The position numbers and the translations under genes are program-made. Of a DNA stretch of 64,000 bases, positions 42,701 to 51,276 are shown in pieces. Every line of letters starts with the position of its first letter. The stretch's first letter is position 1. The notes beneath the pieces were generated by a model that was not told the DNA's origin, did no database searches, and worked only from the letters and a program-made list of their open reading frames with translations. The stretch covers positions 1-64,000 of the forward strand of contig JACMLM010000069.1 in assembly GCA_014379595.1 (NCBI GenBank), written 5' to 3'. The DNA is from Anaerolineales bacterium (GTDB lineage: Bacteria > Chloroflexota > Anaerolineae > Anaerolineales > Villigracilaceae).

Positions 42701-43455
42701 ATACAGGGGTTACGAAAAACGGCAAAAATGCAAGTGGCGGCGCTATTTTTGGAACACCAAAAAAAGCCAATTCCCGGGTTACCACACCGTTTCCTACATC
42801 AATACCCATTCCAACTCCAACGCCCACATTGCTTCCCGTTTTTGGAAGACCCATCATCAGTGAAATCCTCCCTCGCCCGGGCTTTGACTGGAATCAAGAT
42901 GGCAAAGTGGATGTCTTCGATGAATTTATTGAAGTTAAGAATCTAGGTCCAGTGGATATCAATATAAAAGGTTGGAAATTGGATGATCTGAACTCAAGCT
43001 TTACCCTGCCTGATATCATCTTGAAGCCCGGTCAACATGTAGTTTTCTATGGGCTTCAAACAAACATCCTGCTGAGTGACGGCGGCGAAACTGTGCGCTT
43101 GCTTAACCCCAGCAGCAAAATATATGATGCCTATACTTACTCCATCGCAAAAGTTGAAGACGAATCCATTTGCCGCCTGCCTGATACTGACATCTTCGGC
43201 GATTGGTATGAAGATTGCACGCCGACACCCAACCTCACCAACACACGCGAAGGCTTTGTTCCATCCATGCCGGGCGGAGGTTTCGAATCGCCTGTTTGCG
43301 AATTACCCGATACGTTGCCTGCTGATTTTCTTTTCGCTGAATGCCGAGGCTACGGTGCGAACATCTGGGATTCATTTTATTGGGATAAAGATGGATGGCA
43401 GGGAGATCAATACGTTCCCGAAAACATGAGTAAGTGGGAATCTTTTGTTGAATAA
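39778..43455 (+). CDS. Large secreted surface protein with lamin-tail and DUF11 repeats
   Basis: 1225 residues from the ATG at 39778, which gives a classic signal peptide (MKNWNKFPRLILFITLLVGM, cleavage near 40); the frame opens 24 codons earlier without one. In order: a lamin-tail (LTD) domain (about 45-175), five DUF11-like repeats (each ending in a TEDDD-type acidic motif), a second LTD domain (about 850-965), a Pro/Thr linker, and a third LTD domain (about 1015-1120). The third domain opens with an EF-hand/dockerin-like DWNQDGKVDVFDEF. The C-terminus has Cys pairs. Such proteins are exposed at the surface and bind or scaffold; no enzyme domain is seen. Confidence 0.88.
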   Translation: MKNWNKFPRLILFITLLVGMLAGLSAPVFVEESISAAPMAANALDVVISEVAWAGTSGATTNDEWIELYNPTGLTINLSGWLLQASDGVPSISLTGIIPPGGYYLIERDDNATVSDVLADQLYTGALGNAGETLTLTDNLSNVIDTANISGGGWDAGTAGTGPVTYASMERVVPIVVDSALAWTTNNGVTRNGLDANNNPINGTPRNSQVDLSLTKIVDNATPNIGNNVVFTITVTNGGPNNATNVTVRDLLPAGLTYVSDNSGGAYNNGTGIWTVGTITNGASATLQITANVATGGIKTNSAEVWSADQIDSDSTAGNSSTTEDDDASVTVTPPGPILTLNITNVVNNPTPAIGSNVVFTITVNNPSTNATGVAVNALLPAGLTYVSHFTTTGAYVSGSGVWTIGNLAGGASATLNLTARVVTSGTKNYSATVSSNEYANSTAVATVNPVASTQADLSLSQTWNRSTSAADTAELSITVENQSLTNTATGVQVKDLLPSGLTYVSHTTGMTYSNSTGIWVVGTLAGGASSTLVITVRVAASGTSTSNFAEIWLSDQFDTDSTPGNGDTTEDDDTSAEVLIADLSLTEIVDISGSNAIFTITVRNAGPDDASGIIVKNSRLATSYTFVSAGSTAGSSYNSGTGDWTIPTLLDGASATLTVTTTTLGTLPVNWAQVSSVNEVDPDSLPNNCSSTVASCTEDDDAGAPAADLFLAQSVNNLNPNVDTNIVFTITVGNAGVAGATNVQVKDILPSGLTYVSDSGGGTYNKTSGIWTVGTLASGANKSLNITAKVTNNGIKTNLAEVWKSDESDPDSIPGNSSTTEDDDADATITSFRSIIINEVAWAGTGSSATLANDEWIELYNPSNAAINITGWTLISASLNITLSGTIPAGGYFLLERDDNTTVSDVTADQIYTSAAPLSDSGEVITLRTASGSFIDTANNENGGSWPRGTTSPNFATMERNSSSAEKDSSWITNTGVTKNGKNASGGAIFGTPKKANSRVTTPFPTSIPIPTPTPTLLPVFGRPIISEILPRPGFDWNQDGKVDVFDEFIEVKNLGPVDINIKGWKLDDLNSSFTLPDIILKPGQHVVFYGLQTNILLSDGGETVRLLNPSSKIYDAYTYSIAKVEDESICRLPDTDIFGDWYEDCTPTPNLTNTREGFVPSMPGGGFESPVCELPDTLPADFLFAECRGYGANIWDSFYWDKDGWQGDQYVPENMSKWESFVE

Positions 43456-43457
43456 TA

Positions 43458-43488
43458 TAGACCCTAAAGATAAAATCTTTAGGGTCTA
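43458..43488 (+). terminator. Terminator after the surface protein gene
   Basis: Perfect 14-bp arms TAGACCCTAAAGAT (43458-43471) and ATCTTTAGGGTCTA (43475-43488), loop of three. It lies 22 nt before the pyrF start. Confidence 0.7.
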
Positions 43489-43510
43489 ATTAAATATATA
43501 AGGATATTCA

Positions 43511-44386
43511 ATGGAAACATTTTTTTCTTTTTTGGAAAGACGAGTCGACGACTCATCATCCCTCCTCTGCGTTGGACTTGACCCATACATTCCTGACCTT
43601 AAGGAAGCCACTGCCGCATCTGCCCTGGACTTTTGCCTGGATCTCGTTAAACAGACAGCTCCCTACGCTGCGGCATTCAAACCCAACGCCGCGTTCTTTG
43701 AGTTATTCGGTGCCGATGGCTGGGCAGCTCTCAAAAAATTAATCTTAGCCATTCAAAAAGAATCGGATCGGATCGGTTCCCGCATCCCAATCATCCTGGA
43801 TGCGAAGCGCGGTGACATTGCATCCACAACAGAAGCCTATGCCCAATCCGCTTTTGAGTATTTAGGCGTGGATGGCATTACGTTGAGCCCTTATCTCGGC
43901 AAGGATTCAATTGAACCTTTTATTCACGATCAGGAAAAAGGGGTTTTCTTATTATGTAAAACATCCAACCCTGGCAGCGGTGACTTTCAAGATTTGATCA
44001 TTAACACAGGAGCGGGAACCGCGCCTGATTCTTTCGCCGCCATCAAAGGACGTCCACAAGGAATGCCACTGCGGTTGTATGAATATGTTGCCTATCTCGC
44101 TCAACATTGGAATATAAAAAATAATATCGGGCTTGTTGTGGGGGCTACTCATCTCGATGCATTGGCCAGTATCCGCGCGGTTACACCAGATATGTGGTTT
44201 CTGTCACCGGGAGTTGGCGCACAGGGTGGAGAATTGGAATTAGCATTACGAATGGGGCTTAGGAAAGATCGCAGAGGAATGCTGATCAACGTCTCGCGTG
44301 GAATTTCGCGCGCAGAAAGTCCCGCCAAAGCTGCGGCAGAGTTAAGAGATGAAATTATAGGTATCAGGCGTAAATTAAAGCAATGA
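43511..44386 (+). CDS. pyrF: Orotidine 5'-phosphate decarboxylase (type 2)
   Basis: 291 residues, the longer type 2 form. The catalytic Lys-Asp array lies in ILDAKRGDIASTTEAYA near residue 96. GLDPYIPDL at the N-terminus and SPGVGAQGGELE near 236 complete the phosphate-binding barrel. It makes UMP from OMP, the last step of the pathway. An SD-like AAGGAT precedes the ATG. pyrE follows 53 nt later, so PyrE and PyrF supply adjacent steps. Confidence 0.93.
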   Translation: METFFSFLERRVDDSSSLLCVGLDPYIPDLKEATAASALDFCLDLVKQTAPYAAAFKPNAAFFELFGADGWAALKKLILAIQKESDRIGSRIPIILDAKRGDIASTTEAYAQSAFEYLGVDGITLSPYLGKDSIEPFIHDQEKGVFLLCKTSNPGSGDFQDLIINTGAGTAPDSFAAIKGRPQGMPLRLYEYVAYLAQHWNIKNNIGLVVGATHLDALASIRAVTPDMWFLSPGVGAQGGELELALRMGLRKDRRGMLINVSRGISRAESPAKAAAELRDEIIGIRRKLKQ

Positions 44387-44439
44387 TTATGAACGCTCAT
44401 CAATCTGAAGAAATAGATAATTTATAAAAGGAATCATCA

Positions 44440-45054
44440 ATGATGCAACTTGACACTCATCTTTCTTCCCTCGCCGATGGACTCCTTGATGCAGGGTGTA
44501 TCAAATTTGGTGACTTTACTTTGAAATCAGGTTTGCAATCTCCCATTTATATAGACTTGCGCCGTATCATCACATATCCAAAACTTCTTGAACAAGTAGC
44601 TCAAGCCTACTTGCCACTAATCTCTAATCTCCAATTCTCTCGTATTGCTGGTTTACCGTATGCTGCAATTCCCATTGCAACCGCAGTTTCCTTGCAAGGC
44701 AATTATCCAATGATCTATCCGCGCAAGGAAGTAAAAACCTATGGAACAAAAGCAGAGATCGAAGGTGAATTCCATGCAGGCGAAACCGCGCTCGTCATTG
44801 ACGACCTCGCTACCACAGGCGGAAGCAAATTCGAAGCGATTGAGAAGTTAACCGCCGTTGGTTTGGTTGTAAAAGATATCGTCGTTTTGGTAGATCGCCA
44901 ATCTGGAGCAAAAGAATCACTTGAGCAGGCAGGTTATTCCATGCACGCCGTATTGACCATCACACAATTACTAGATTATTGGGAGTCCACGGGCAAGGTG
45001 GAGAAAAATAAGATTGAAGAGACAAGAAAGTTTTTGTCTCAGAGTCATAATTAA
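44440..45054 (+). CDS. pyrE: Orotate phosphoribosyltransferase
   Basis: 204 residues. The PRPP-binding motif ALVIDDLATTGGSK is near residue 120, the flexible-loop region MIYPRKEVKTYGTKAEIEG near 90. It attaches ribose phosphate from PRPP to orotate to give OMP. The stop overlaps the next ATG (TAATG), so translation of a small membrane protein is coupled to it. Two ATGs in a row are possible starts; both are within reach of AAAGGA. Confidence 0.93.
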   Translation: MMQLDTHLSSLADGLLDAGCIKFGDFTLKSGLQSPIYIDLRRIITYPKLLEQVAQAYLPLISNLQFSRIAGLPYAAIPIATAVSLQGNYPMIYPRKEVKTYGTKAEIEGEFHAGETALVIDDLATTGGSKFEAIEKLTAVGLVVKDIVVLVDRQSGAKESLEQAGYSMHAVLTITQLLDYWESTGKVEKNKIEETRKFLSQSHN

Positions 45055-45314
45055 TGAGCAATAAAAGAACACCACTACAATTTTCTGATTTAATGTCAAT
45101 TGGACTTTCAAGTATATTTATTGGAATTGGATCTCTCACTTTTTATTTTAGCAAACCACTAGTCAGTATTTTGTTAGGGCTTGTCAGCATAATATTTGGT
45201 ATTGTTTCTCTTCGTTATTCTGAACACGAAAAATTAGAAAGATGGTCTGCCTGGCTTGGTATTGTTCTATCTGTGGCTTCTATAATTTGTGTAATATTTT
45301 CCATTTATCGATAG
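45054..45314 (+). CDS. Small membrane protein coupled to pyrE
   Basis: 86 residues with three hydrophobic helices (about 13-30, 33-52, 65-84). It overlaps pyrE by one base and precedes a NUDIX gene by 7 nt, so it is part of the pyr operon. No family recognised; no catalytic residue seen. Confidence 0.6.
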   Translation: MSNKRTPLQFSDLMSIGLSSIFIGIGSLTFYFSKPLVSILLGLVSIIFGIVSLRYSEHEKLERWSAWLGIVLSVASIICVIFSIYR

Positions 45315-45321
45315 CGAGGAA

Positions 45322-45870
45322 ATGATGCCTGGATTAGCTGTCAATATCGCAGTGATACATGAGAATAAAATACTCTTAACCCAGCGTGAAGATTTTGAAA
45401 CATGGATTCTCCCAAGCGGCGGCGTTGAAGATGGTGAAAGCCTTGCGCAAGCAGCAATTCGAGAGACAAAAGAAGAAACAGGCTTGGATGTTGAATTGAT
45501 AAGATTGGTTGGTGTCTATTCCCGTCTGGGAAACATGTCTCCTGTTCATGCGATATTATTTGTTGCCAAACCAATTGGCGGTGAAATAAAATGTCAGGAA
45601 GGCGAAACCATAGCTGTGGAATGGTTCGCATTTGACCAAATCCCAAGTCCACTTTCTGCTGGGCACAAAAAGCGGATCGAAGATGCAATCTCAGGCTTAA
45701 GCGGCGTAGCAGTTTTACAGGAAATGAAGGTCTCAACACTCCCCGAAAAGTTAACGCGAAAAGAGTTGATTGAACTTCGTGATAAATCTGGGTTGACACG
45801 TCAGGAATTTTATATTCAATTAGTTGAGAATATGATTTTAAAAGAAAAAGTTGAAGTCGGCAATACTTGA
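45322..45870 (+). CDS. NUDIX hydrolase
   Basis: 182 residues. The NUDIX box GGVEDGESLAQAAIRETKEETGLD at about 30-53 fits GX5EX7REUXEEXGU exactly, so metal-dependent cleavage of a nucleoside diphosphate derivative is expected. A second C-terminal part (about 130-180, RKELIELRDKSGLTRQEFYI) is not part of the box. Starting ATG pair at 45322 and 45325, after GAGGAA. In the pyrimidine gene cluster it might clean up nucleotides, which is inference. Confidence 0.9.
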   Translation: MMPGLAVNIAVIHENKILLTQREDFETWILPSGGVEDGESLAQAAIRETKEETGLDVELIRLVGVYSRLGNMSPVHAILFVAKPIGGEIKCQEGETIAVEWFAFDQIPSPLSAGHKKRIEDAISGLSGVAVLQEMKVSTLPEKLTRKELIELRDKSGLTRQEFYIQLVENMILKEKVEVGNT

Positions 45871-45879
45871 GGAGAAGCT

Positions 45880-46344
45880 ATGTCCAAAAAACATACATTT
45901 ACAGCTACGATCCAAAACGAAGGCAGCGGTGGCGCATTCGTTGAAGTCCCATTCGATGTGGAAAAGGCTTTCGGCGAGAAGAAACCTAAAGTCAAAGCTG
46001 TGATCGAGGGAGTTCCTTATCGTGGCACATTGGTCCGCATGGGAAGTGAATGCCACCTGTTGATCATTCTCAAAAGCATCCGCGAGCAGATCGGAAAGAC
46101 GTTTGGTGATAAAGTAAAAATTACAGTAGAGCTTGATACTGAGCCTCGTGTGATCGAAGTTCCAAAAGATTTGTTGAAAGAATTCAAGAAAGATAAAGAT
46201 GCTAATGAATTCTTCGATAAACTTGCTTACACTCATCGAAGAGAATATGTGATGTGGATCGAAGAAGCCAAACGGGATGAAACACGCCAGAACCGCATTG
46301 CAAAAACGATTGAGATGTTGAAACAAGGAAAGCGTAGTAAATAA
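45880..46344 (+). CDS. DUF1905 / YdeI-OmpD-associated protein
   Basis: 154 residues. The N-terminal half (FTATIQNEGSGGAFVEVPFD and the following VEKAFGEKKPKVKAVIEGVPYRGTLVRMGSECHLL) is a DUF1905 beta-barrel. The C-terminal half (FFDKLAYTHRREYVMWIEEA, KRDETRQNRIAKTIEMLKQGK) is the YdeI/OmpD-associated bundle. No function is established. GGAG ribosome site; 9 nt after the NUDIX gene. Confidence 0.9.
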   Translation: MSKKHTFTATIQNEGSGGAFVEVPFDVEKAFGEKKPKVKAVIEGVPYRGTLVRMGSECHLLIILKSIREQIGKTFGDKVKITVELDTEPRVIEVPKDLLKEFKKDKDANEFFDKLAYTHRREYVMWIEEAKRDETRQNRIAKTIEMLKQGKRSK

Positions 46345-46349
46345 ATCAG

Positions 46350-47228
46350 ATGAAGATCATTTCCTGCGGCACAGAACATTTCGAGGAGCTTGTCAGCTTT
46401 GTGACTCGATTAAATAGTGACGAAGCTCATCACATTGGGTACTTTGGCGTTGGTGAAGCAGATGTACGGTCTTCGTTTGCAGAGAGTCTGATTCCGCCTG
46501 CCGATGGATTTCAACTTGCTTATGATAATGAAAAACTTGTTGGCATGTTTGGTGTGGATTCGAATCCCGAAATTGGCCGCGCCTGGTTGTTTGGCCCGAT
46601 CATTGAACATGCAGATTGGCAAAACATCGCTGATGAACTCCTCTCCGCTGTTCACCCTATTATCCCTGTAGAACTTCGAGAGTACGAATTGTATTGTGAC
46701 GTGAATAACGTCAACGTGCAGGAATTTGCGGCGCGGTATGATTTTTCACTTCATGCAGAGACAGCTATTTTTTATCTTTTACGAAATGATTACAAGCGCT
46801 TAGCCAAAGATCAAACCAAGATCATTGATTATCAGGAAGAGTATTTTGAGCAATTCGAACGACTACATAACGAAATTTTTCCTAACACTTATTTAACGGC
46901 GAGTCAGATCGTTTCAAAACTGGATGATAACCATCATCTCTTTCTTGCCATTGAAGATGGACGACTGCTTGGGTATCACTTCTGTAAACTTGAAATTGAA
47001 TCAGAATCTGGTTATGTGGATTTCATCGGCGCGGATAAATCTGCACAGAGACGGGGCATCGGCGCTGATTTGTTCGCTTCAGGCATCGACTGGATGCTGG
47101 CCGCGCCATCTACACAAAAGATAAACCTGACAGTGAATGCTGATAATTTCGCTGCACGAAATTTGTATCGTAAATTCGGTTTTACAACTGAACGCGTTAT
47201 GCGCGGTTATCGAAAAACAGTGGGCTAA
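46350..47228 (+). CDS. GNAT acetyltransferase, two-domain
   Basis: 292 residues with two GNAT-like halves. The C-terminal half has the acetyl-CoA motif ADKSAQRRGIGADLFASGIDWM near residue 232, with the RRGIG loop, and NFAARNLYRKFGFTTERVMRGY. The N-terminal half lacks a clear CoA loop and is probably structural. Acceptor unknown. It overlaps pyrD by one base (TAATG). Confidence 0.85.
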   Translation: MKIISCGTEHFEELVSFVTRLNSDEAHHIGYFGVGEADVRSSFAESLIPPADGFQLAYDNEKLVGMFGVDSNPEIGRAWLFGPIIEHADWQNIADELLSAVHPIIPVELREYELYCDVNNVNVQEFAARYDFSLHAETAIFYLLRNDYKRLAKDQTKIIDYQEEYFEQFERLHNEIFPNTYLTASQIVSKLDDNHHLFLAIEDGRLLGYHFCKLEIESESGYVDFIGADKSAQRRGIGADLFASGIDWMLAAPSTQKINLTVNADNFAARNLYRKFGFTTERVMRGYRKTVG

Positions 47229-48307
47229 TGTATAAGTCTTTACGTTCACTTCTTTTTAGCATCGAAGCTGAGCGTTCTCATGCGCTTACATTAAACGCTT
47301 TACGTCTCGCGGGGAATTTTATTCTGACACGTAAACTACTTGAACTTGTTTATAAGGTTCCTTCAAAACCAGTTCATGCTTTTGGACTCACTTTCAAAAA
47401 CCCTGTGGGTCTTGCCGCTGGCTACGACAAGAACGGCCTTGCCATTCGTGGACTCTCCGCTTTGGGATTTGGTCATGTGGAAATTGGAACGGTCACGCCC
47501 AAGCCTCAAGCTGGGAATCCGTCTCCGCGCGTTTTTCGCCTTTTGGAAGACGAAGCCGTGATCAACCGTTTGGGGTTTCCAAGCCGCGGCTCCGAGTTTG
47601 TACAAATGCAGCTTGACCCGAATATGCGAGTCAATTGGATCGAGCGGGTTGTTGGAATGCCGCCTCGTAAACGCAAAGTGATTCGCCGAAGCTGGTCCAC
47701 TGTGCTAGGTGTGAATCTTGGGAAGAACAAAGATACTCCCAATGAAGAAGCTGTATTCGATTACCTGGCCCTTTTACAAAACTTCGCACCCTATGCAGAT
47801 TATTTAACGATCAACGTCAGTTCGCCGAATACAGTGGGGTTACGCAGTCTGCAAGGACGTGAAGCCCTTGAAAACCTACTCACGCAATTGCATAAACAAC
47901 GATTGATCGAACAAATACGACTCAAGAAGCGTGTGCCCATCCTTGTGAAACTTGCGCCTGATCTAACAGACTCAGAACTGGATGATGCTATTGAAGCGAT
48001 ATTAAAAACAAAAATGGATGGCATCATCGTTACGAATACAACTTTATCGCGCGAAGGGTTGAGGTCAAACCTAAAGGGAGAATCAGGCGGGTTAAGTGGA
48101 AGTTCGCTGGCGGTTAAGAGTGAGGCGATTCTTCGTCACGTGGTAAAGCGTGTGAATGGAGAAATCCCGATCGTGAGTGTCGGTGGAATCATGAATCCAG
48201 AAGATGCAAAACGCCGCCTTAATTTAGGAGCGGCGCTGGTTCAAATCTATACTGGCATGATCTATCGCGGACCAGGGTTGGTAAAAAGAATTTTGGAAGA
48301 TTTGTAG
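47228..48307 (+). CDS. pyrD: Dihydroorotate dehydrogenase (quinone)
   Basis: 359 residues, class 2. The N-terminal helical extension (about 1-40) for membrane/quinone contact is present. FMN-site motifs GLAAGYDKNG near 62, NVSSPNT near 198 and TNTTLSREGL near 271, with the catalytic Ser at the NVSSPNT site, are clear. It oxidises dihydroorotate to orotate and feeds electrons to quinone. Last gene of the pyr unit; it overlaps the GNAT gene. Confidence 0.94.
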   Translation: MYKSLRSLLFSIEAERSHALTLNALRLAGNFILTRKLLELVYKVPSKPVHAFGLTFKNPVGLAAGYDKNGLAIRGLSALGFGHVEIGTVTPKPQAGNPSPRVFRLLEDEAVINRLGFPSRGSEFVQMQLDPNMRVNWIERVVGMPPRKRKVIRRSWSTVLGVNLGKNKDTPNEEAVFDYLALLQNFAPYADYLTINVSSPNTVGLRSLQGREALENLLTQLHKQRLIEQIRLKKRVPILVKLAPDLTDSELDDAIEAILKTKMDGIIVTNTTLSREGLRSNLKGESGGLSGSSLAVKSEAILRHVVKRVNGEIPIVSVGGIMNPEDAKRRLNLGAALVQIYTGMIYRGPGLVKRILEDL

Positions 48308-48337
48308 TTATTTCAGCAGTGCAACTGCTGAAATAAC
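48307..48337. terminator. Hairpin between convergent pyrD and kinase genes
   Basis: Perfect 14-bp arms GTTATTTCAGCAGT (48307-48320) and ACTGCTGAAATAAC (48324-48337), loop of three, starting at the pyrD stop codon and 4 nt before the kinase stop. There is no run of T's on either side. Confidence 0.6.
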
Positions 48338-48340
48338 CAA

Positions 48341-50467
48341 CTAATTTTGTGCAGGACGTAATGCTGGCATGGGGGCATCATTACTTTGAGTGAAAAAATC
48401 AGCAGGTAATGGCAACGGTTCAATGATGCGTTTTTGAGAAATTGAATCGACGGGGATATAGTAAAGTTTGGTTACACTTTCACCGGCAAGGCGAATATCT
48501 TGAAATGCAAAAATAACATACGTGCCATCCGGGCTGAAGACAGCGTCACGATAACAGCAGTTGTTATCATATGGAACTGCATTTTCGAATTTGTGAGTGA
48601 AGGCATTGTAAAACACAAGGTCTCCAAAGCCATCATTGCGCCTGTCGTTGTTGATGAAGAAAAGCAGATCACCATCATAATCAAAGTTGACAATTTCATT
48701 GGAAAAGTTAAATTTTCCAATGGGAAACTCATCAATACGATCTGGAGGCAGCTCGCTGCATTTTTGAATATCCATAATGCGAATGGCATCTGCGAATTTT
48801 TCGTTGACGTTGGCAATAAATTTAATTGCCAGGCGTGTGCCATCATCAGACCATTTTGCACCTTTCACAGCAAGGTCACTATAGAAAAGGCATCCGTTCA
48901 TTTCAAGAAGAGCGCTTTTTCTGCTGGCTGTAGCTAGTTTTTCAAGGTCGAAGGGGACGACAAATAACTCACGGTTTATTGTGATCGCAGCTTGTGTACC
49001 ATCAGGGGATACACTAAACGATTCAAAATATTCCGCAGAGACGTAGTTGAAGATGACCTCTTCACGTAATGTTTCAATATCTACGGTCTTGACAGTTTTT
49101 CCTGTCATGTAAAGAAGCGTTTTGCCGTCGTTGAGCCATTGCAAATTAAACTTTGCAATTCCATCTGTAGTGACCTGTTTTGGATCACTGGCATCCATGT
49201 TCATGATCCAGATGTCTTTATTGCGTTGGAAGGCGATCTTATCCGCGCCGCCGATGACGGGTAACTTAGGTGTGGATGGCGTCTCTGTTGCTGCGGGTGA
49301 CGTTGTAAGTATTATTTCAGTAGGAATAACAGCTGATATTTCTGTCGCTTCAATTTCTGATTCAGTTGTCGCTGTAACAGCTTCAAACGTAGGAGTTTCG
49401 GAAGGCGTTTCATTTCCAAACGGAGAACTGTCCATTCTAAATAGAATGAATCCCCCGCCGACGAAAAGTGCTAAGACTAGTACTATCCCAATCACAGCCA
49501 ACGGATTAAAACTTTTTTTCTGTTTTGTGTTTGTAGAGTTTGTAGAGATCGTCTTATTATATAGATTTGCAGAGACCGTTTTATCATATACAACGGCGGG
49601 CTTGCTTTTAAGCGTTGTATTGCTTTTTATCGGGTGGGGCGTATCACCACCACGTACAAACTCTTTGAGCGTATCTATCATTTCAACCGCAGTTGCAAAG
49701 CGGTCATTCTTGTTTTTTGCCATGGCCGTGGAGATGACCATTTCGATCCACAATGGAAGATTTGGGTTTGCTTCAAGAATAAGCGGTACAGGCTCGGTGA
49801 TATGTTTCACCGCAACCCCCATGGGGGTATCAGCCTGATAAGGTTGCTTGCCTGTCAACATTTCAAAAAGGATAATGCCCAGCGCATAAATATCGGCGCG
49901 GCCATCAATTGATGCCTCACCAGTGGCTTGTTCTGGAGCCATGTAAGCAGGCGTGCCGATGATTGCACTTCCCGTCACACCGCCAGCTTGAGCTTCTGTT
50001 ATCTTGGCAATGCCAAAATCGGAAATATAAGGGACCCCTTTGCCATCAAATAAAATATTGCTTGGCTTGAGGTCGCGGTGGACAATTCCTTTGGCATGAG
50101 CTTCATCCATGCCTGGAGCGATCTTCTCAAGGATTTTTATGGCTTCTTCAACAGTATGCAAGCCGGCCTTGATTCGTTCCGAAAGCGAACCTCCGCTCAT
50201 ATAGCGCATTACGAAATAAGGCTGGTCATTTTCCTCGCCCACGTCGTAAACGGGAACAATGGATGAATGTTCAAGCTGGGCAATGATCTTTGCCTCACGC
50301 TCAAAACGGAAGCGAAATTGAGGATCTGAGTGAAGCAGTTCAGGGGGCAAGACCTTGACCGCAACTTCGCGTTCAAAGCGTGGATCATAGCCGTGATAGA
50401 CAGTTGCCATACCCCCGCGTCCCAATTCAGATTTTATTTCGTAACGGCCGATCTTTGTAGGCTGCAT
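48341..50467 (-). CDS. Ser/Thr protein kinase with C-terminal beta-propeller-like region
   Basis: 708 residues from ATG 50467. The kinase domain (about 8-270) has GRGGMATVYHG, VAVKVLPPE, catalytic VHRDLKPSNILF, ISDFGIAK and YMAPEQA, so all catalytic residues are present. A membrane helix (about 335-355, AVIGIVLVLALFVGGGFILF) follows a linker. The outer C-terminal part (about 410-705) has repeats like IWIMNMDASDPKQVTTDG and DGTYVIFAFQDIRLAG, typical of WD40-like/PD40 propeller blades. The sensor is thus outside and the kinase inside. Targets unknown. Confidence 0.9.
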   Translation of the reverse strand: MQPTKIGRYEIKSELGRGGMATVYHGYDPRFEREVAVKVLPPELLHSDPQFRFRFEREAKIIAQLEHSSIVPVYDVGEENDQPYFVMRYMSGGSLSERIKAGLHTVEEAIKILEKIAPGMDEAHAKGIVHRDLKPSNILFDGKGVPYISDFGIAKITEAQAGGVTGSAIIGTPAYMAPEQATGEASIDGRADIYALGIILFEMLTGKQPYQADTPMGVAVKHITEPVPLILEANPNLPLWIEMVISTAMAKNKNDRFATAVEMIDTLKEFVRGGDTPHPIKSNTTLKSKPAVVYDKTVSANLYNKTISTNSTNTKQKKSFNPLAVIGIVLVLALFVGGGFILFRMDSSPFGNETPSETPTFEAVTATTESEIEATEISAVIPTEIILTTSPAATETPSTPKLPVIGGADKIAFQRNKDIWIMNMDASDPKQVTTDGIAKFNLQWLNDGKTLLYMTGKTVKTVDIETLREEVIFNYVSAEYFESFSVSPDGTQAAITINRELFVVPFDLEKLATASRKSALLEMNGCLFYSDLAVKGAKWSDDGTRLAIKFIANVNEKFADAIRIMDIQKCSELPPDRIDEFPIGKFNFSNEIVNFDYDGDLLFFINNDRRNDGFGDLVFYNAFTHKFENAVPYDNNCCYRDAVFSPDGTYVIFAFQDIRLAGESVTKLYYIPVDSISQKRIIEPLPLPADFFTQSNDAPMPALRPAQN

Positions 50468-50533
50468 ATGTTCAAGTATACCTATCGCAAAGAGTGAACG
50501 CAAGCATCAAGGCATGGCAAAATAATGACGAGT

Positions 50534-51175
50534 TTACTTTTCGGCAGGATCATCCATATATAACCCGCCTGTCGATTCCATCCAATCTGCGATATGCTCG
50601 GTTGCAGTTTCAACAGTATTGTTTGAGATATCCAATTCAAAAATAGGAAGCATCGATTCGCGCACAAGGCGGCGCATTAATTCCTGTTCCTCGATGAATA
50701 CATCAAGGTTATCGTATTGTGAAGGATTGCCTGAAACTTTAAGTCTTTCGGCTCGTGCCGCTTCAAATGATTCTGCCGTTCTTGTCAGAAAAACGATATG
50801 AAAACCAAGCGGCATAAGTCGTTCTTCAAGCCAGTGAAAGTCATAATCTTTTTTATGAGTCGTCAATTGATACGCTCGTGTAGATAAATGAAAACGATCT
50901 ACGATCCACGAGTAATAGCGCTGCAGCTCAAACATACGAGCCCAGGTAGAGTAGGTTTCCATTGCCAGTGATTCTTCCTGCGGCTCAAAGTTGATCGGTC
51001 CGCGCCCCCATGGGAAATTGGTGAAAGTACACCACTCGGCAGAGATTAGCGGTGAGTGATACTTATATTTGCGCGGCCCTACGATACGTGGATGCTCATT
51101 GAGTGCAAAGGCAATATCGGTTTTGAAGGTCAGGCGCGTGCCTTCAAGGATGATTTTAGGGGTAAGTTTTGGCAT
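50534..51175 (-). CDS. Thymidylate-kinase-like protein with degenerate P-loop
   Basis: 213 residues from ATG 51175, which has TAGGAGG at good distance; the frame opens further upstream. The start, IILEGTRLTFKTDIAFALNEH, has the shape of the P-loop of dTMP/deoxynucleoside kinases, but glycines and the GKS/T core are changed to TRLTFKT. DRFHLSTRAYQLT near 118 is like the DRS/DRF site of the same fold. LPLGFHIVFLTRTAESFEAARAERL fits the lid region. Either a kinase with unusual nucleotide binding or an inactive relative. It follows the kinase gene on the minus strand, upstream of it. Confidence 0.65.
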   Translation of the reverse strand: MPKLTPKIILEGTRLTFKTDIAFALNEHPRIVGPRKYKYHSPLISAEWCTFTNFPWGRGPINFEPQEESLAMETYSTWARMFELQRYYSWIVDRFHLSTRAYQLTTHKKDYDFHWLEERLMPLGFHIVFLTRTAESFEAARAERLKVSGNPSQYDNLDVFIEEQELMRRLVRESMLPIFELDISNNTVETATEHIADWMESTGGLYMDDPAEK

Positions 51176-51276
51176 AGACAAATTATATCCTCCTAAAAAT
51201 TCTAATAAGATTCTGAAACGATTCAACCCCGTTGTTGTGGTATATTCCGGCACAGATAAATCTGCAGGTAAACCTT

